The position numbers were made by a program, and so were the translations under genes. A model generated the notes under the pieces. The model saw only the letters and a program-made list of their open reading frames with translations. It did not search any database and was not told the origin of the DNA. From Candidatus Melainabacteria bacterium (lineage in GTDB: Bacteria > Cyanobacteriota > Vampirovibrionia > Obscuribacterales > Obscuribacteraceae): a stretch of DNA of 64,000 nucleotides. The stretch is taken from positions 248,001-312,000 of the forward strand of contig JADJWK010000001.1 in assembly GCA_016716405.1 (NCBI GenBank), read 5' to 3'. Of this stretch, positions 1 through 9,092 are shown one piece after another (position 1 is the first letter of the stretch; every line of letters starts with the position of its first letter).

Positions 1-501
1 AAAATCTCCACGAGGAAAGATAGCAGACACTGCTTTCGATTGGCAAAACCTTCTTGACATCCATTGTCCCTGGAAGGCTGAAAGGGCGCCGGTCTTCACC
101 CTTCACGAGAGCGCGCGAAGGCGGGGACTTGTCAAGAATTCGCAGCGAGGCCAGGGTAATCAAGGGGAATTTTTGATAATGCTCAAGATTTTGATGATTC
201 AGAGAACAGAATATCAGTATGTTTACTTGTCTTTCCAACGTCGTTTTTCAGGTGAAGATTTCTCAGAGCCATCCTGTTTTCTGCTAACCTCTTCCTGCCG
301 GGCCATAGCGAGCTTTTCATGCTGACAAGCTGAAAGAGCACACGCTTTGATCCGGTCTTGGCGGAAAACCAGAAGCCTGGAACTTCATCTCGTCTGCCCG
401 GACACGTCCTCGGCTCGCCTCAGAGCAGAAGGACGCCACCGACCATTCAACCGGCACCAGCCTCCTTCAACCGGTTCCGTCTCAAGAGGAAGGAAACAGA
501 T
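1..501. other. Upstream intergenic region
   Basis: No convincing gene is visible before the first peptidase. The stretch is more AT-rich than the coding DNA around 160-300. A frame continuous with the peptidase extends back to 358, but its translation (Pro/Arg/Ser-rich) does not look like the M3 family and has no ribosome binding site. The promoter of the peptidase pair is probably here; GATAAT at 175-180 is only a weak -10 candidate. Confidence 0.5.
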
Positions 502-2313
502 ATGTCCACTGAAACCGTTACTGGTCTGCCTCTGCGAAGTGAAGTTCCGGTCGAGATGACCTGGGACCTCACCAAGATTTATGCCACCGACGAAGCCTGG
601 GAAGCCGATTTCCAGACGGTGGTCGAGATGCTCCCGAAGCTCGCTTCTTTCAAGGGCCGCCTGCGCCGTTCCGGTCGCCTGCTGCTCGAGGCTCTGAACC
701 TGAGCCACAAGGTCAGCGAGATCGTCGGTCGTCTCTACGTTTACGCCCGCATGAGCTCCGACGTCGATACCGCCAACAACCACTACCAGGGCATGTTCGG
801 TCGGATCGAGGATCTGAGCAATAAGGCGAGCGCTGCCGGTGCTTTCATCTCGCCGGAAATCCTCTCCATCAAGCCCGAGCGCCTCGAGAAGTTCATCGCC
901 GCCAACAAGGGGCTGGAGCTCTACCGGCACATGTTCGACGAGCTCGACCGCGAGCGCGCCCACATCCGCAGCGACGAGATCGAAGAGCTGCTGGCTGAGG
1001 CCGGGCACACCTTCGGCGGGCCGGACAACATCTACACGATGTTCGACAACGCCGACCTCGAGTTTCCCGAAGTGGAAGACGAGAACGGCAAGCTCGTTCG
1101 TCTCACCCACGGCAACTGGTCGGACAAGTGGCTCGAGAACAAGAGCCGCGACGCCCGGCGCCGTGCCTACGAAGCGATGTTCGGCACCTACAACCGCTAC
1201 CGCAACATGCTGGCGGCCACCTATGCCGCTCAGGTGAAGGTCGACATCTTCTCGGCCAAGGCGCGCCTCTACGCCAACTCCCGGGAGGCGGCCCTGTCCG
1301 GCATCAACGTGCCGGTCTCGGTCTATGACTCCCTGATCGGCACGGTGCACGCCAACCTCCCGCGGCTCCAGCGTTATCTCGACCTGCGCCGTCGGGTCAT
1401 GGGCCTCGACCGTCTCGCCTGGTACGACCTCTATGTGCCCCTGGTCGGCGACCTCGACATGAAGGTCACCTATGAGGAGGCCAAGACGAAGATCCTGGCG
1501 TCCCTGGCGGTGCTCGGCCCCGAGTATGTCGAGACCCTGCGCGGCGGCTTCGACTCCCGCTGGGTCGATGTGCTCGAGAACAAGAACAAGAAGTCCGGCG
1601 CCTACAGCTGGGGCTCCTACGGGACTCCGCCTTACATGCTGATGAACTGGCAGGACTCCATGGACTCCATGTTCACCCTCACCCACGAGTCCGGTCACTC
1701 CATGCACTCGTGGCATTCGCGCAAGCACCAGCCCTACCCGTACAGCGGCTACACCCTCTTCGTCGCCGAGGTGGCCTCCACCTGCAACGAAGCCCTCCTG
1801 GCTCACTACCTCCTGAGCCAGACCACGGACCCCGCGGTGCGCAAGTACATCCTCAACCACCAGATGGAGAGCATCCGTCTCACCCTGGTGCGCCAGACGA
1901 TGTTCGCCGAGTTCGAGAAGATCGCCCATGAGAAGGCCGAGGCCGGTCAGGCCCTGACCCCCGACGTCCTCTGCGGCATCCACCGCGAGCTCAACGAGAA
2001 GTACTACGCTCCGGCCGTCGAGCTCGACGACCTGATCGGCATCGAGTGGGCACGGATCCCGCACTTCTACTCGAGCTTCTACGTCTACCAGTATGCCACC
2101 GGCATCAGTACCGCCATGTCGCTCGCCCAGCAGATCGTCTCCGAAGGCGAGCCCGCCGTGAAGCGCTATCTGAAGTTCCTCTCCAGCGGCAGCTCCGACT
2201 ACAGCATCAACCTCCTGCGTGACGCCGGCGTCGATCTTTCCACCCCGGCTCCCATCCAGCAGGCCTTCGATGCCTTCGCCGGTTACCTCGACCAGTTCGA
2301 GGAGTTGCTCTAA
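502..2313 (+). CDS. pepF: Oligoendopeptidase F, M3 family (copy 1)
   Basis: Zinc metallopeptidase that would cut cytoplasmic oligopeptides; 603 aa, the usual length for bacterial PepF (M3B). The zinc site is visible as HESGH at residues 395-399, with the third ligand Glu about residue 423 in the segment VAEVASTCNEALL. There is no signal peptide. ATG 502 is chosen because AGAGGAAGGAAACAG lies just upstream; an extension to 358 adds sequence unlike the family. A paralogue follows after 28 bp and keeps the same motif, so the two are probably co-transcribed. Family assignment is firm; substrate is unknown. Confidence 0.95.
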   Translation: MSTETVTGLPLRSEVPVEMTWDLTKIYATDEAWEADFQTVVEMLPKLASFKGRLRRSGRLLLEALNLSHKVSEIVGRLYVYARMSSDVDTANNHYQGMFGRIEDLSNKASAAGAFISPEILSIKPERLEKFIAANKGLELYRHMFDELDRERAHIRSDEIEELLAEAGHTFGGPDNIYTMFDNADLEFPEVEDENGKLVRLTHGNWSDKWLENKSRDARRRAYEAMFGTYNRYRNMLAATYAAQVKVDIFSAKARLYANSREAALSGINVPVSVYDSLIGTVHANLPRLQRYLDLRRRVMGLDRLAWYDLYVPLVGDLDMKVTYEEAKTKILASLAVLGPEYVETLRGGFDSRWVDVLENKNKKSGAYSWGSYGTPPYMLMNWQDSMDSMFTLTHESGHSMHSWHSRKHQPYPYSGYTLFVAEVASTCNEALLAHYLLSQTTDPAVRKYILNHQMESIRLTLVRQTMFAEFEKIAHEKAEAGQALTPDVLCGIHRELNEKYYAPAVELDDLIGIEWARIPHFYSSFYVYQYATGISTAMSLAQQIVSEGEPAVKRYLKFLSSGSSDYSINLLRDAGVDLSTPAPIQQAFDAFAGYLDQFEELL

Positions 2314-2341
2314 GAACCCCGAAGAAAGGAATTCACGATCG

Positions 2342-4165
2342 ATGACAACTACAACATCGAAATCCGCAACCAGGACGATTCCAACCCGCTCCGAGGTGCC
2401 CGTCGAGCTGACCTGGGACCTCACTGCGATTTATGCCAGCGAGGCCGAATGGGAAGCTGACTACCAGCTGGTCGACTCGCTCATCCCCAGGCTCGCCGCT
2501 TACAAAGGCCGCCTGCGCCGCTCCGGTCGTCTGCTCCTGGAGGCCTTCCGGCTCCGGGACGAGATCTACCTGCGCTACGGCAAGGTCTCGGTCTATGCTC
2601 GCATGAGCTCTGACGTCGACATGACCGACAGCCACTTCCAGGGACTCACCGGCCGCACCCGGGAGCTGGGCAACCGGCTCTCCGCGGCGATGTCCTTCTG
2701 GAACCCCGAGATCCTCTCGATCAAGCCCGACAAGCTCGAAGCGTTCTTGACCAGGGTCGAGGGACTGGCTCTCTACCGCCACGAGCTCAACGAGCTCGCG
2801 AGAGAACGGGATCACGTCCGCAGCCCCGAGGTGGAGCAACTCCTCGCTCAGGCATCCCAGACCTATGGCGGACCGGCCAATGTGTTCGGCATGTTCAACA
2901 ATGCCGACTTGAAGTTTCCCGACGTCATCGACGAGACCGGCGAGCCGGCTCAGCTCACCAACGGCAACTGGGGAAGCAAGTGGCTCGACAACGCCGACCG
3001 CGAAACGCGCCGGCGCGCCTACGAGACCATGTTCGGGACCTACAACCGGTACCGCAACATGCTGGCTGCTTCCTACGCCGCCCAGGTGAAAATCGATGTT
3101 TTCCGAGCCCGGTCGCGGCGCTATGACAGCGCGCTGCACCAGGCTCTCAGCGGCATCAATGTGCCGGTGGCAGTCTACGACTCGCTCATCGACACGGTCC
3201 ATGCCAACCTTCCCAAGCTCCAGCGTTATCTCGAGATCCGCCGGCGTGTGCTCGGGCTCGACCAGCTTGCCTGGTACGACCTCTACGTGCCGCTCGTGGG
3301 CGACCTGGACTATTCCGTCTCCTTCGAGGAGGCGAAGAAGAAAGTCCTTGCCTCCGTGGCAGTGCTCGGCTCTGAATATGCCGAGGCTCTGGCAAGCGGT
3401 TTCGACTCGCGCTGGATCGACGTTCTGGAAAATCAGGGCAAGCGCTCCGGCGCCTACTCCGGTGGTGCTTACGGCACTCCGCCCTATATGCTGCTCAACT
3501 GGAAGGACAAGCTCAATTCGATGTTCACCCTCTCTCACGAGTCGGGTCACTCGATGCACTCGTTCTTCTCGCGGCGGCACCAGCCGTTCGCTTACGCAGG
3601 CTACACCCTCTTCGTCGCCGAAGTGGCTTCCACCTGCAACGAAGCGCTCCTGGCTCATTACCTGCTCCAGGAAACCGACGACCCGGCGGTGCGCAAATTC
3701 GTGCTCAACGAGCAGCTCGAGCGCATCCGCTCCACTCTCTACCGGCAGACCATGTTCGCCGAGTTCGAGAAGATCGCTCACGAGAAAGCCGAAGCCGGTC
3801 AGGCGCTCACCCCGGACGTGCTCTGCGGCATCCACCTGGACCTCAACCGCAAGTACTTCGCGCCGGCAGTGGCCACCGACGACACAATCGGCATCGAGTG
3901 GGCAAGGATCCCGCACTTCTACCGGAGCTTCTACGTCTACCAGTATGCCACCGGCATCAGTGCGGCGATGACGCTTGCCCGGCAGATCCTTACCGAAGGA
4001 GAGCCGGCGGTGAAGCGGTACCTGAAGTTCCTCAGCAGCGGCAGCTCGGACTACAGCATCAATCTCCTGCGCGACGCCGGCGTCGATCTCTCGACCCCGG
4101 CACCCATCCAGGGCGCGCTGGACACCTTCGACGAGTACCTCACGCAGTTCGAGGCGCTCATCTAG
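2342..4165 (+). CDS. pepF: Oligoendopeptidase F, M3 family (copy 2)
   Basis: Second M3B peptidase, 607 aa, plainly paralogous to its upstream neighbour: long stretches are identical or near identical, for example HEKAEAGQALTPDVLCGIH and the C-terminal SSGSSDYSINLLRDAGVDLS. The zinc motif HESGH is at residues 399-403. ATG 2342 follows GAAGAAAGGA and an N-terminal Thr/Ser-rich stretch precedes the homologous part. Divergence is concentrated in the first 200 residues and in residues lining the C-terminal helices, which may alter substrate choice. No signal peptide. Probably arose by local tandem duplication. Confidence 0.95.
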   Translation: MTTTTSKSATRTIPTRSEVPVELTWDLTAIYASEAEWEADYQLVDSLIPRLAAYKGRLRRSGRLLLEAFRLRDEIYLRYGKVSVYARMSSDVDMTDSHFQGLTGRTRELGNRLSAAMSFWNPEILSIKPDKLEAFLTRVEGLALYRHELNELARERDHVRSPEVEQLLAQASQTYGGPANVFGMFNNADLKFPDVIDETGEPAQLTNGNWGSKWLDNADRETRRRAYETMFGTYNRYRNMLAASYAAQVKIDVFRARSRRYDSALHQALSGINVPVAVYDSLIDTVHANLPKLQRYLEIRRRVLGLDQLAWYDLYVPLVGDLDYSVSFEEAKKKVLASVAVLGSEYAEALASGFDSRWIDVLENQGKRSGAYSGGAYGTPPYMLLNWKDKLNSMFTLSHESGHSMHSFFSRRHQPFAYAGYTLFVAEVASTCNEALLAHYLLQETDDPAVRKFVLNEQLERIRSTLYRQTMFAEFEKIAHEKAEAGQALTPDVLCGIHLDLNRKYFAPAVATDDTIGIEWARIPHFYRSFYVYQYATGISAAMTLARQILTEGEPAVKRYLKFLSSGSSDYSINLLRDAGVDLSTPAPIQGALDTFDEYLTQFEALI

Positions 4166-4270
4166 TCTCACAGCAGATTCCGGATGTTTCGAGAGGAAGG
4201 CGGCTGCACGCTGCTTTCCGATCGAACTGACAGGAGGGCGGCGCGCATATGTCGCTCTCTCTTTGATCTG

Positions 4271-4302
4271 AAAGGAGGTCGGCGCTCAGGCGCCGACCTC
4301 CT
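4271..4302. promoter_or_regulatory. Perfect 14-bp hairpin in the leader of the ASCH gene
   Basis: AAGGAGGTCGGCGC (4271-4284), a 4-nt loop TCAG, and its exact complement (4289-4302). There is no following T-run, so it is not a textbook intrinsic terminator for pepF. The left arm contains AAGGAGG and the right arm CCTCCTT, matching the Shine-Dalgarno/anti-Shine-Dalgarno pair, and the next gene starts 34 nt downstream. Terminator, processing site or translational element are all possible. Confidence 0.5.
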
Positions 4303-4336
4303 TCGACGAGTCCAAAAGACTGACGAAGGAAGCCTT

Positions 4337-5254
4337 ATGAACGTACTTTTCATCGCTCCCAAACGCCAGGCATTCCTGCCTGTGCTCAAGACCTTGCGCC
4401 GCGGACGCAATCAAGTCCGCTGGTACTCCGGCGTTTTCCACGACCTCTACAAGCACCTGGGCGAAAACACCGCCTACCTTCTCGAGGTCGACCAGCGCAA
4501 CTTCGACAGCCGCGAGATCCGCAAGGTCAACCTCGCCGACTTCGATGTTGCCGTGGTGGATCTCTCCGCCGACAGCGAGAATCCCACAATGCTCGACTTC
4601 GACGGCGCCTCCCGTCCCACCGACATCGTCTCAGTCCTCACCATGGCGGGTATCGTCGTCATCGGCATCAGCCGTGACGGTCGCTATCTGCCCCAGCTCG
4701 AGGAAGCCGGTGCTGTCATGGTCGCGGCCCACGATCGTCTCGACGACCGCTACCTGACCATGATGAAAGAAGCCCGGCGCTTGCTGGCGGACAACTCCCC
4801 CGGCGACGGCTTCGCTCTCAGAGCTCTCACCCTGCGGCAACCCTGGGCGGCATCGGTGTTTCTCGCCGGCAAGGACATGGAGAACCGCCTCTGGCCGGCG
4901 CGCGTGCGTGGCACCATCGCTATTCACGTCTCCAAAGAGCAACCGGCAGGCAGCTTCGCCGCCGGTGCCCGGTTCATCCATTCGGTACTGCGCGCCCAGG
5001 GCAACACCCGCATCCGGTTCAACGATGAGAAAAGCCTGCCCAGAGGCTCCATCATCGGCGTGGTCGATATCGTCGACTGCGTCACCGATTCGGATTCGCC
5101 CTGGTTCGAAGGACCCCTCGGCTTCAAGCTCGCCAATCCCCGCATCCTGAGCCGCCCCATCCCGGCAAGCGGCAAGAGACGCTTCTGGAAAGTGAGCAAG
5201 GCTGTCGAGCTTCGCATCCGCCGCGACCTCGGCGAGCAGGGATTAGCCTTCTAA
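4337..5254 (+). CDS. Receiver-like domain fused to ASCH domain
   Basis: 305 aa. The C-terminal half (about 160-300) is an ASCH domain, a PUA-like fold linked to RNA or modified-nucleotide binding: it has LTLRQPWAASVFLAGKDMENR followed by RGTIAIHVSK, the family's signature. Residues 1-155 begin MNVLFIAPK and alternate beta/alpha with a conserved-looking Asp in VAVVDLSAD, resembling a response-regulator receiver, though this is inference from pattern. ATG 4337 follows GAAGGA; a longer reading to 4184 would run through the upstream hairpin and is rejected. Single gene, followed by a strong hairpin. Function unknown. Confidence 0.7.
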   Translation: MNVLFIAPKRQAFLPVLKTLRRGRNQVRWYSGVFHDLYKHLGENTAYLLEVDQRNFDSREIRKVNLADFDVAVVDLSADSENPTMLDFDGASRPTDIVSVLTMAGIVVIGISRDGRYLPQLEEAGAVMVAAHDRLDDRYLTMMKEARRLLADNSPGDGFALRALTLRQPWAASVFLAGKDMENRLWPARVRGTIAIHVSKEQPAGSFAAGARFIHSVLRAQGNTRIRFNDEKSLPRGSIIGVVDIVDCVTDSDSPWFEGPLGFKLANPRILSRPIPASGKRRFWKVSKAVELRIRRDLGEQGLAF

Positions 5255-5280
5255 GGCCGATTCCAGCTCTCCTCTTCTTT

Positions 5281-5316
5281 GAACGAAACCGGAGTCACGG
5301 GACTCCGGTTTCGTTC
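5281..5316 (+). terminator. 16-bp perfect hairpin after the ASCH gene
   Basis: GAACGAAACCGGAGTC (5281-5296), loop ACGG, then the exact complement (5301-5316), followed by TTCC. Position 27 nt after the stop codon and the long perfect stem suggest transcription termination, although the T-tract is short. Confidence 0.7.
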
Positions 5317-5783
5317 TTCCCGCGGCTGGAGACGAGTTTTCTCAAACTCTATGAAAGTGCCTTCTTATTCTTCAAACTCTATGTTGTTTTCTCTTATATG
5401 AAATAGTAGTATTTCCTCGAAAGAGAGGAGAGAAGGGAGAAGGAGCATCGCCGTGCCTTCCGTTTGCCAGCAGCCAACCCGAGACGCGATGCCGGCTGCC
5501 GCTGGCTCCTGATTTCGGGCGGAAGACAGAAAATGCCATCCGCTCCGACTGTTTTACTGGCGGCAAGGGCAGAGCCTTCCGCTCAGAGGTGTACGCGCAG
5601 ACGTGCACTCAGACGCACTAAGAGCAGCTTCAGTCTGAATGTCTCCTTCATGGGTTGAACTTTCTTTGGAATTGCTTTCTGAAATGTCATTGAGGTAATC
5701 ACATTTGTTCGAGAGACAGTCGGGGCGGGAAACACAGGCATCCCGCCCCGACCATTCTCAAAGGCGACTGCCCGCCTTCTACG
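5317..5783. other. Intergenic region with a 12-bp direct repeat
   Basis: No supported gene. The left part is AT-rich and contains TCAAACTCTATG twice, at 5342-5353 and 5372-5383, a 30-bp period that could mark a binding site. Short open frames here have no ribosome binding site and low-complexity translations. A hairpin at 5719-5752 lies at the right end. Confidence 0.45.
5719..5752 (-). terminator. 12-bp hairpin downstream of the minus-strand membrane gene
   Basis: GTCGGGGCGGGA (5719-5730) pairs perfectly with 5741-5752 across a 10-nt loop. It sits about 30 nt beyond the stop at 5784 of the minus-strand gene. No T-run follows on either strand. Confidence 0.5.
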
Positions 5784-6245
5784 CTACCGGCGCCGCAGGG
5801 CGTCCCAGGGCACCAGGTCGAAGAAGGGGTTGTACTTGCGAGCAGCCCAGGTCACGAAGGACAGTCCCCAGAGGAGGACCATCGTCCCTGACAGGAACTG
5901 GAGCCAGACTGCCACCTCCACCGCGAAGAGACTCGCCTGGGCGACCAGGAAAAGCCACCAGACAGCCGCAGTGAGGACGGAGGCGAGGACGGCGAGCACG
6001 CGGGTCGCTGTCTCTGCTTGCCCGAGCCGGCCATTGAGGCGCAGGAGCGGTCCGATGATACAGACGATGCCCACATGCGCTGCCACCGCCAGGACGGCAG
6101 CAGATGCCGGGATCGAGAGCCAGCCGTAGAAGAAGGCGGCCACTGACGCCACCACCGCCAGAGAGGCAGCGGTGGCGGTGGCATACTGCACCGGACTGAA
6201 CCGGTTGATAAGGCGCTCGGTCATGTCTTCGAGCCAGTAGCGCAT
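5784..6245 (-). CDS. Small integral membrane protein, unknown
   Basis: 153 aa with four hydrophobic segments (about residues 22-42, 46-68, 83-107 and 112-132), so an inner-membrane protein with short ends. I recognise no family. The start ATG at 6245 is preceded by GAGGGGGCGAG. It begins 12 bp after the stop of the upstream minus-strand gene, so the two form an operon. The tail ends basic (ALRRR). Nothing in the sequence indicates a substrate or partner beyond its operon neighbour. Confidence 0.75.
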   Translation of the reverse strand: MRYWLEDMTERLINRFSPVQYATATAASLAVVASVAAFFYGWLSIPASAAVLAVAAHVGIVCIIGPLLRLNGRLGQAETATRVLAVLASVLTAAVWWLFLVAQASLFAVEVAVWLQFLSGTMVLLWGLSFVTWAARKYNPFFDLVPWDALRRR

Positions 6246-6257
6246 GATCTCGCCCCC

Positions 6258-6941
6258 TCAGGCTGCCGTCAGGGACCGCCAGTAGGCGTCCACTGCATCC
6301 TGGGGGACAAGCATGGCTCCTTCCGGGATGGCAATCCTGCCAAGGTCGCCGGTGAGCGCGAAAAGCGCCTCGCCCCCGACCCCGGCGCAATTGCCGCCCG
6401 TCTTGAAGCTCGCTCGACCCTGACGGGACTGGCGAACCAGGACCAGATCGCATTCGCAGTCGACGACCTCGACCTGGCAATCATCATCGGCGATGATCAG
6501 CATGCGCTGAGCCGAGACATTCTTGATCACAGCCCGACTCCTGTCGAAGGCGGTGACCAGAACGCTGTCGGCGTCGAGCTCGTCGACTTCAGCCAGGGTC
6601 TGGTCCTTGAGGTTGATGCTGATGCTGCCGGCGCCGATGGAACCGGTGAGCCGGCTGGCACCGAGCAGTGTCACGTCGATGTCCTCGAAAGCGGTCCGCC
6701 CCGCCGGGGTCAGCACCGTCGCCGAAGAGCGCTCGCTGGAGTTGCCGAGCTGAACGGCAGTGACCGCTCTCTCAGCCTCCATGGTGTCCCACTTGCGAAG
6801 GTAGTCAGCGAAGACCCGGGCGCCAGACTCTTTCGAGTAGCCCCAGGCAAGGTCGCAGCACTTCACTTCGAGCCGCAGGTATTCCACCGAGGGAAGAGCC
6901 TGGGCGATCTGGCGCATCAGCGCGCCTGTGGTTTCGAGCAT
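6258..6941 (-). CDS. Hypothetical protein, operon with membrane protein
   Basis: 227 aa, soluble, no signal peptide and no recognised domain. The first 60 residues look helical; from about 85 to 185 the sequence is a series of short alternating-hydrophobic segments (for example SISINLKD, SVLVTAFD, MLIIADDD, DLVLVRQ) suggesting a beta-rich or beta-helical fold. Cysteines occur at CC (28-29) and CEC near 160. ATG 6941 is preceded by AGAGGACAC. Stop at 6258 lies 12 bp from the start of the membrane gene, suggesting joint function, possibly a soluble partner of a membrane component. That is inference. Confidence 0.7.
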   Translation of the reverse strand: MLETTGALMRQIAQALPSVEYLRLEVKCCDLAWGYSKESGARVFADYLRKWDTMEAERAVTAVQLGNSSERSSATVLTPAGRTAFEDIDVTLLGASRLTGSIGAGSISINLKDQTLAEVDELDADSVLVTAFDRSRAVIKNVSAQRMLIIADDDCQVEVVDCECDLVLVRQSRQGRASFKTGGNCAGVGGEALFALTGDLGRIAIPEGAMLVPQDAVDAYWRSLTAA

Positions 6942-7320
6942 TGTGTCCTCTCGAACTAGGGTTGCATAAGCAAGGCTCGAACGAGCCAGGCCTCCTGTCT
7001 GCTTTCCTCAGCCCCGCCGCCGTTGCTCCGCAAAGATTGCAGGTAAGCATCTGTCGTGCGCTGGAGTGACTCTGGGCTGGGGGCTATTACCTGTGCGATC
7101 AAGGAAAGCAAACTGGATCTCCAGTCAAGACATGAGAACCGCAGCAAGTCATGTAAAACTTGTCCTTTGCTTAATAACGAAATGTGTAGCCTGGCCTCCT
7201 CCTCGAGATGATGAAGGCTCGCGCAGAGACTCTGGCGGCGCCGGCGGAAATATCCGCTTTTTTGTTCTATGGAACAAAAACCTAGCGCGAACCATTACCC
7301 CCGGTCACGGAAGACACGCT
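6942..7320. other. Divergent intergenic region
   Basis: Separates a minus-strand operon from a plus-strand gene. A frame that would extend the downstream gene back to 7066 crosses it but has no ribosome binding site and an unconvincing translation. No clear promoter or repeat seen. Confidence 0.4.
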
Positions 7321-7725
7321 ATGATCTTGCCCATGGAAGAAGAGCTGATCGGCGTCGAGTTCGAGCACAAAGATTACTGGGAATGGGAAGGCTTCGAGGG
7401 GCTCTGCCTCGAGGACAGCAACGTTCGAGCCATAACAGTCAGCCGGGAGATGGTCTTCGATCTCGACCTCCTGCTCAACGAGCAGCACGAGGCATTCTCA
7501 AGAAGCAAAAAGGGCAGGATGCGGGGCAAGCTAAAATTCGCGGAGGTCACCGAATACACCTGGACCGGCCAGCATGTCCGTCCGGCTCTCAAAGATGGCA
7601 AAGATCCTGATCTCGGCACCATCGACGCCCTCTATTTCGAGAACGGCTGGTATTACATTTTCGGCGAATGGGGCGAGCTCAAGTTTCGAGCCTCTGCCCG
7701 CAGCCTGGATCTGAGCGCACGCTGA
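7321..7725 (+). CDS. Small acidic hypothetical protein
   Basis: 134 aa. Acidic N-terminal half rich in aromatic residues (DYWEWEGFEG), then a basic patch SKKGRMRGK and a C-terminal beta-like segment with YYIFGEWGELKF. The start is taken at ATG 7321 (GGAAG upstream); ATG 7333 is also possible. The size, Trp/Glu content and lack of domains are reminiscent of small immunity-type or phage-related proteins, but I recognise no family. Single-gene unit with no downstream hairpin evident. Confidence 0.6.
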   Translation: MILPMEEELIGVEFEHKDYWEWEGFEGLCLEDSNVRAITVSREMVFDLDLLLNEQHEAFSRSKKGRMRGKLKFAEVTEYTWTGQHVRPALKDGKDPDLGTIDALYFENGWYYIFGEWGELKFRASARSLDLSAR

Positions 7726-7981
7726 CACAGACTTTGAACTGCTTGCGCACCCTCGCGAGCTTTTTCACAACATGTGTTCATGAACCCGACAACAGATATT
7801 TACAAGGAGATCCGGATACTCCGGTGCTATAGAGGGTTATCAACTCAATTCCTCGGATCTTTCGAGTCTCTTCTCCGAATCCTCAATCCAGACAAATAAT
7901 CGCGCATGCACGCCTCACCCTCCGACTTGACGAGGGGCGATTCGGACCGGACTCGAATTGACAGCAACAAGGGAGACACCA

Positions 7982-8230
7982 TTGTCCAGAGGAAACAATC
8001 CGGGTTTCGCCGCCGGTCAGACGGTAAGCAACCCGCTCCTGCACCGGTGGTATCACATCAGCAGCGTCCCGAAGGAAGTGGCGCTCGCCTGGATAGCCAG
8101 CGTGCGTCCCGGCATCACCGAGGGCGAGATCCAGGTCCGCACCGGCATCTATCTGAGCCGGGACGACCAGGTCATGCTCTACCGCGATGAGCGGGGTTTC
8201 CGCCTCCTGTCATGGAAACGCCCTGACTGA
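7982..8230 (+). CDS. Small hypothetical protein with TTG start
   Basis: 82 aa, unrecognised. TTG 7982 is chosen because AAGGGAGAC sits 5-13 nt upstream; an earlier TTG at 7958 lacks one and no ATG is available. The protein has a central amphipathic helix (PKEVALAWIASVRPG) followed by a beta-like stretch with DDQVMLYRDERGFRLLSW. It is the first of a compact trio of small plus-strand genes (gaps 44 and 16 bp), two of which use TTG starts. Confidence 0.55.
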   Translation: MSRGNNPGFAAGQTVSNPLLHRWYHISSVPKEVALAWIASVRPGITEGEIQVRTGIYLSRDDQVMLYRDERGFRLLSWKRPD

Positions 8231-8274
8231 CGGGCTTCCCTCAACCTCACCTGAAACCAACACTGGGGACCATC

Positions 8275-8634
8275 ATGTCTCAGATCGCAGTGCTCACCAA
8301 TCTTCCCGGTGCCGCCGCCGAAGCGGTGGAAAACGGCACCCTCGCCTCCGGATCCCTGGCCCGGGCCATCGAAGCCCTTTCGAGCGGCGACCTCAACGCC
8401 AGCCGGGCCAGCCTCGCCGATGTCCGGCAGAACCTCGGCGCTTTCGCCTTCGCGATGCACCTGCAGGAGGCGGTCATCGCAATCGCCGCAAGGGAATTCG
8501 GCGCCGTCATCGAGGCCACCCTCGGCGCGCGCAACGCTCTCAACGCCATGCCTTCCGAGCAGCGCGCCCTCTATGCGCCTGCTCTTTCCGAGATCGAGGC
8601 GAGGATCTCCGTCGCCTTCTCCCACGGCATCTGA
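8275..8634 (+). CDS. Small alpha-helical hypothetical protein
   Basis: 119 aa, Ala/Leu/Glu-rich and almost entirely helical by pattern, with no transmembrane segment. ATG 8275 follows TGGGGAC. It resembles a helical-bundle protein in composition (repeated EA.EA, RA.LA spacing), but no family is recognised. Its stop is 16 bp before the next start, so it is likely co-transcribed with 8651-8974. Confidence 0.6.
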   Translation: MSQIAVLTNLPGAAAEAVENGTLASGSLARAIEALSSGDLNASRASLADVRQNLGAFAFAMHLQEAVIAIAAREFGAVIEATLGARNALNAMPSEQRALYAPALSEIEARISVAFSHGI

Positions 8635-8650
8635 ACGAAAGGCAATCGAA

Positions 8651-8974
8651 TTGGCACACATCCCTACCCCCGAGGAGCTCTTCGGCGAACCCGCTGTCAC
8701 CGCCCCTGAAACCACCGAGTTCGAGGAGCTCCTCGCCTTCCTGGGCGAAACCCTGGGCAAGCATGTCGATGTCCTGAAGAGCGGTCGCGTCCTCAGGGTC
8801 ATGGTCTCCTGCGAGACCACCCCCGAAGACGTCGCCGTCGCCTGCCGTCTCTTCCGGCACCAGGGCTGGCAGGCATCGTATATGAGCTGCCCGCCCCGGC
8901 CTCACCAGCTCTTCTTCAGCCGCCCCAACGTGGTCGGCGCTCCGAGCATCTCGGGCTACCCGTCCATTCACTAG
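8651..8974 (+). CDS. Small hypothetical protein with TTG start
   Basis: 107 aa. TTG 8651 is supported by GAAAGG just upstream and its position 16 bp after the previous stop; upstream extension in this frame would overlap the preceding gene entirely. Residues 20-75 look like a compact alpha/beta unit (FEELLAFLGETLGKHVDVLKSG, then VLRVMVSCETTPEDVAVACRL split by a turn). The C terminus ends in GYPSIH. A degenerate copy of this 3' end lies at 9750-9789. Function unknown. Confidence 0.55.
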   Translation: MAHIPTPEELFGEPAVTAPETTEFEELLAFLGETLGKHVDVLKSGRVLRVMVSCETTPEDVAVACRLFRHQGWQASYMSCPPRPHQLFFSRPNVVGAPSISGYPSIH

Positions 8975-9092
8975 GCGGTCAATCAGCCCGGGGCTCTCAC
9001 TCGATAAACGGTGGCTCCGGAAGTCATCGAGATAGAGTGGCGCTCCCTGCGCGGGCGTGTCCCTGAAATTAGAACGAAGAGAGGAGACTGAG

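Noticed and set aside
385..2424. Long minus-strand open frame opposite the first peptidase
   Set aside because: It is a shadow of the M3 gene caused by GC-rich codon bias; translation has no domain and no ribosome binding site.
2333..4171. Long minus-strand open frame opposite the second peptidase
   Set aside because: Same shadow effect; the plus-strand frame has a clear HESGH peptidase.
7906..8190. Alternative frame at the first small TTG gene
   Set aside because: Arg/Pro-rich translation without a ribosome binding site, overlapping a better-supported gene.
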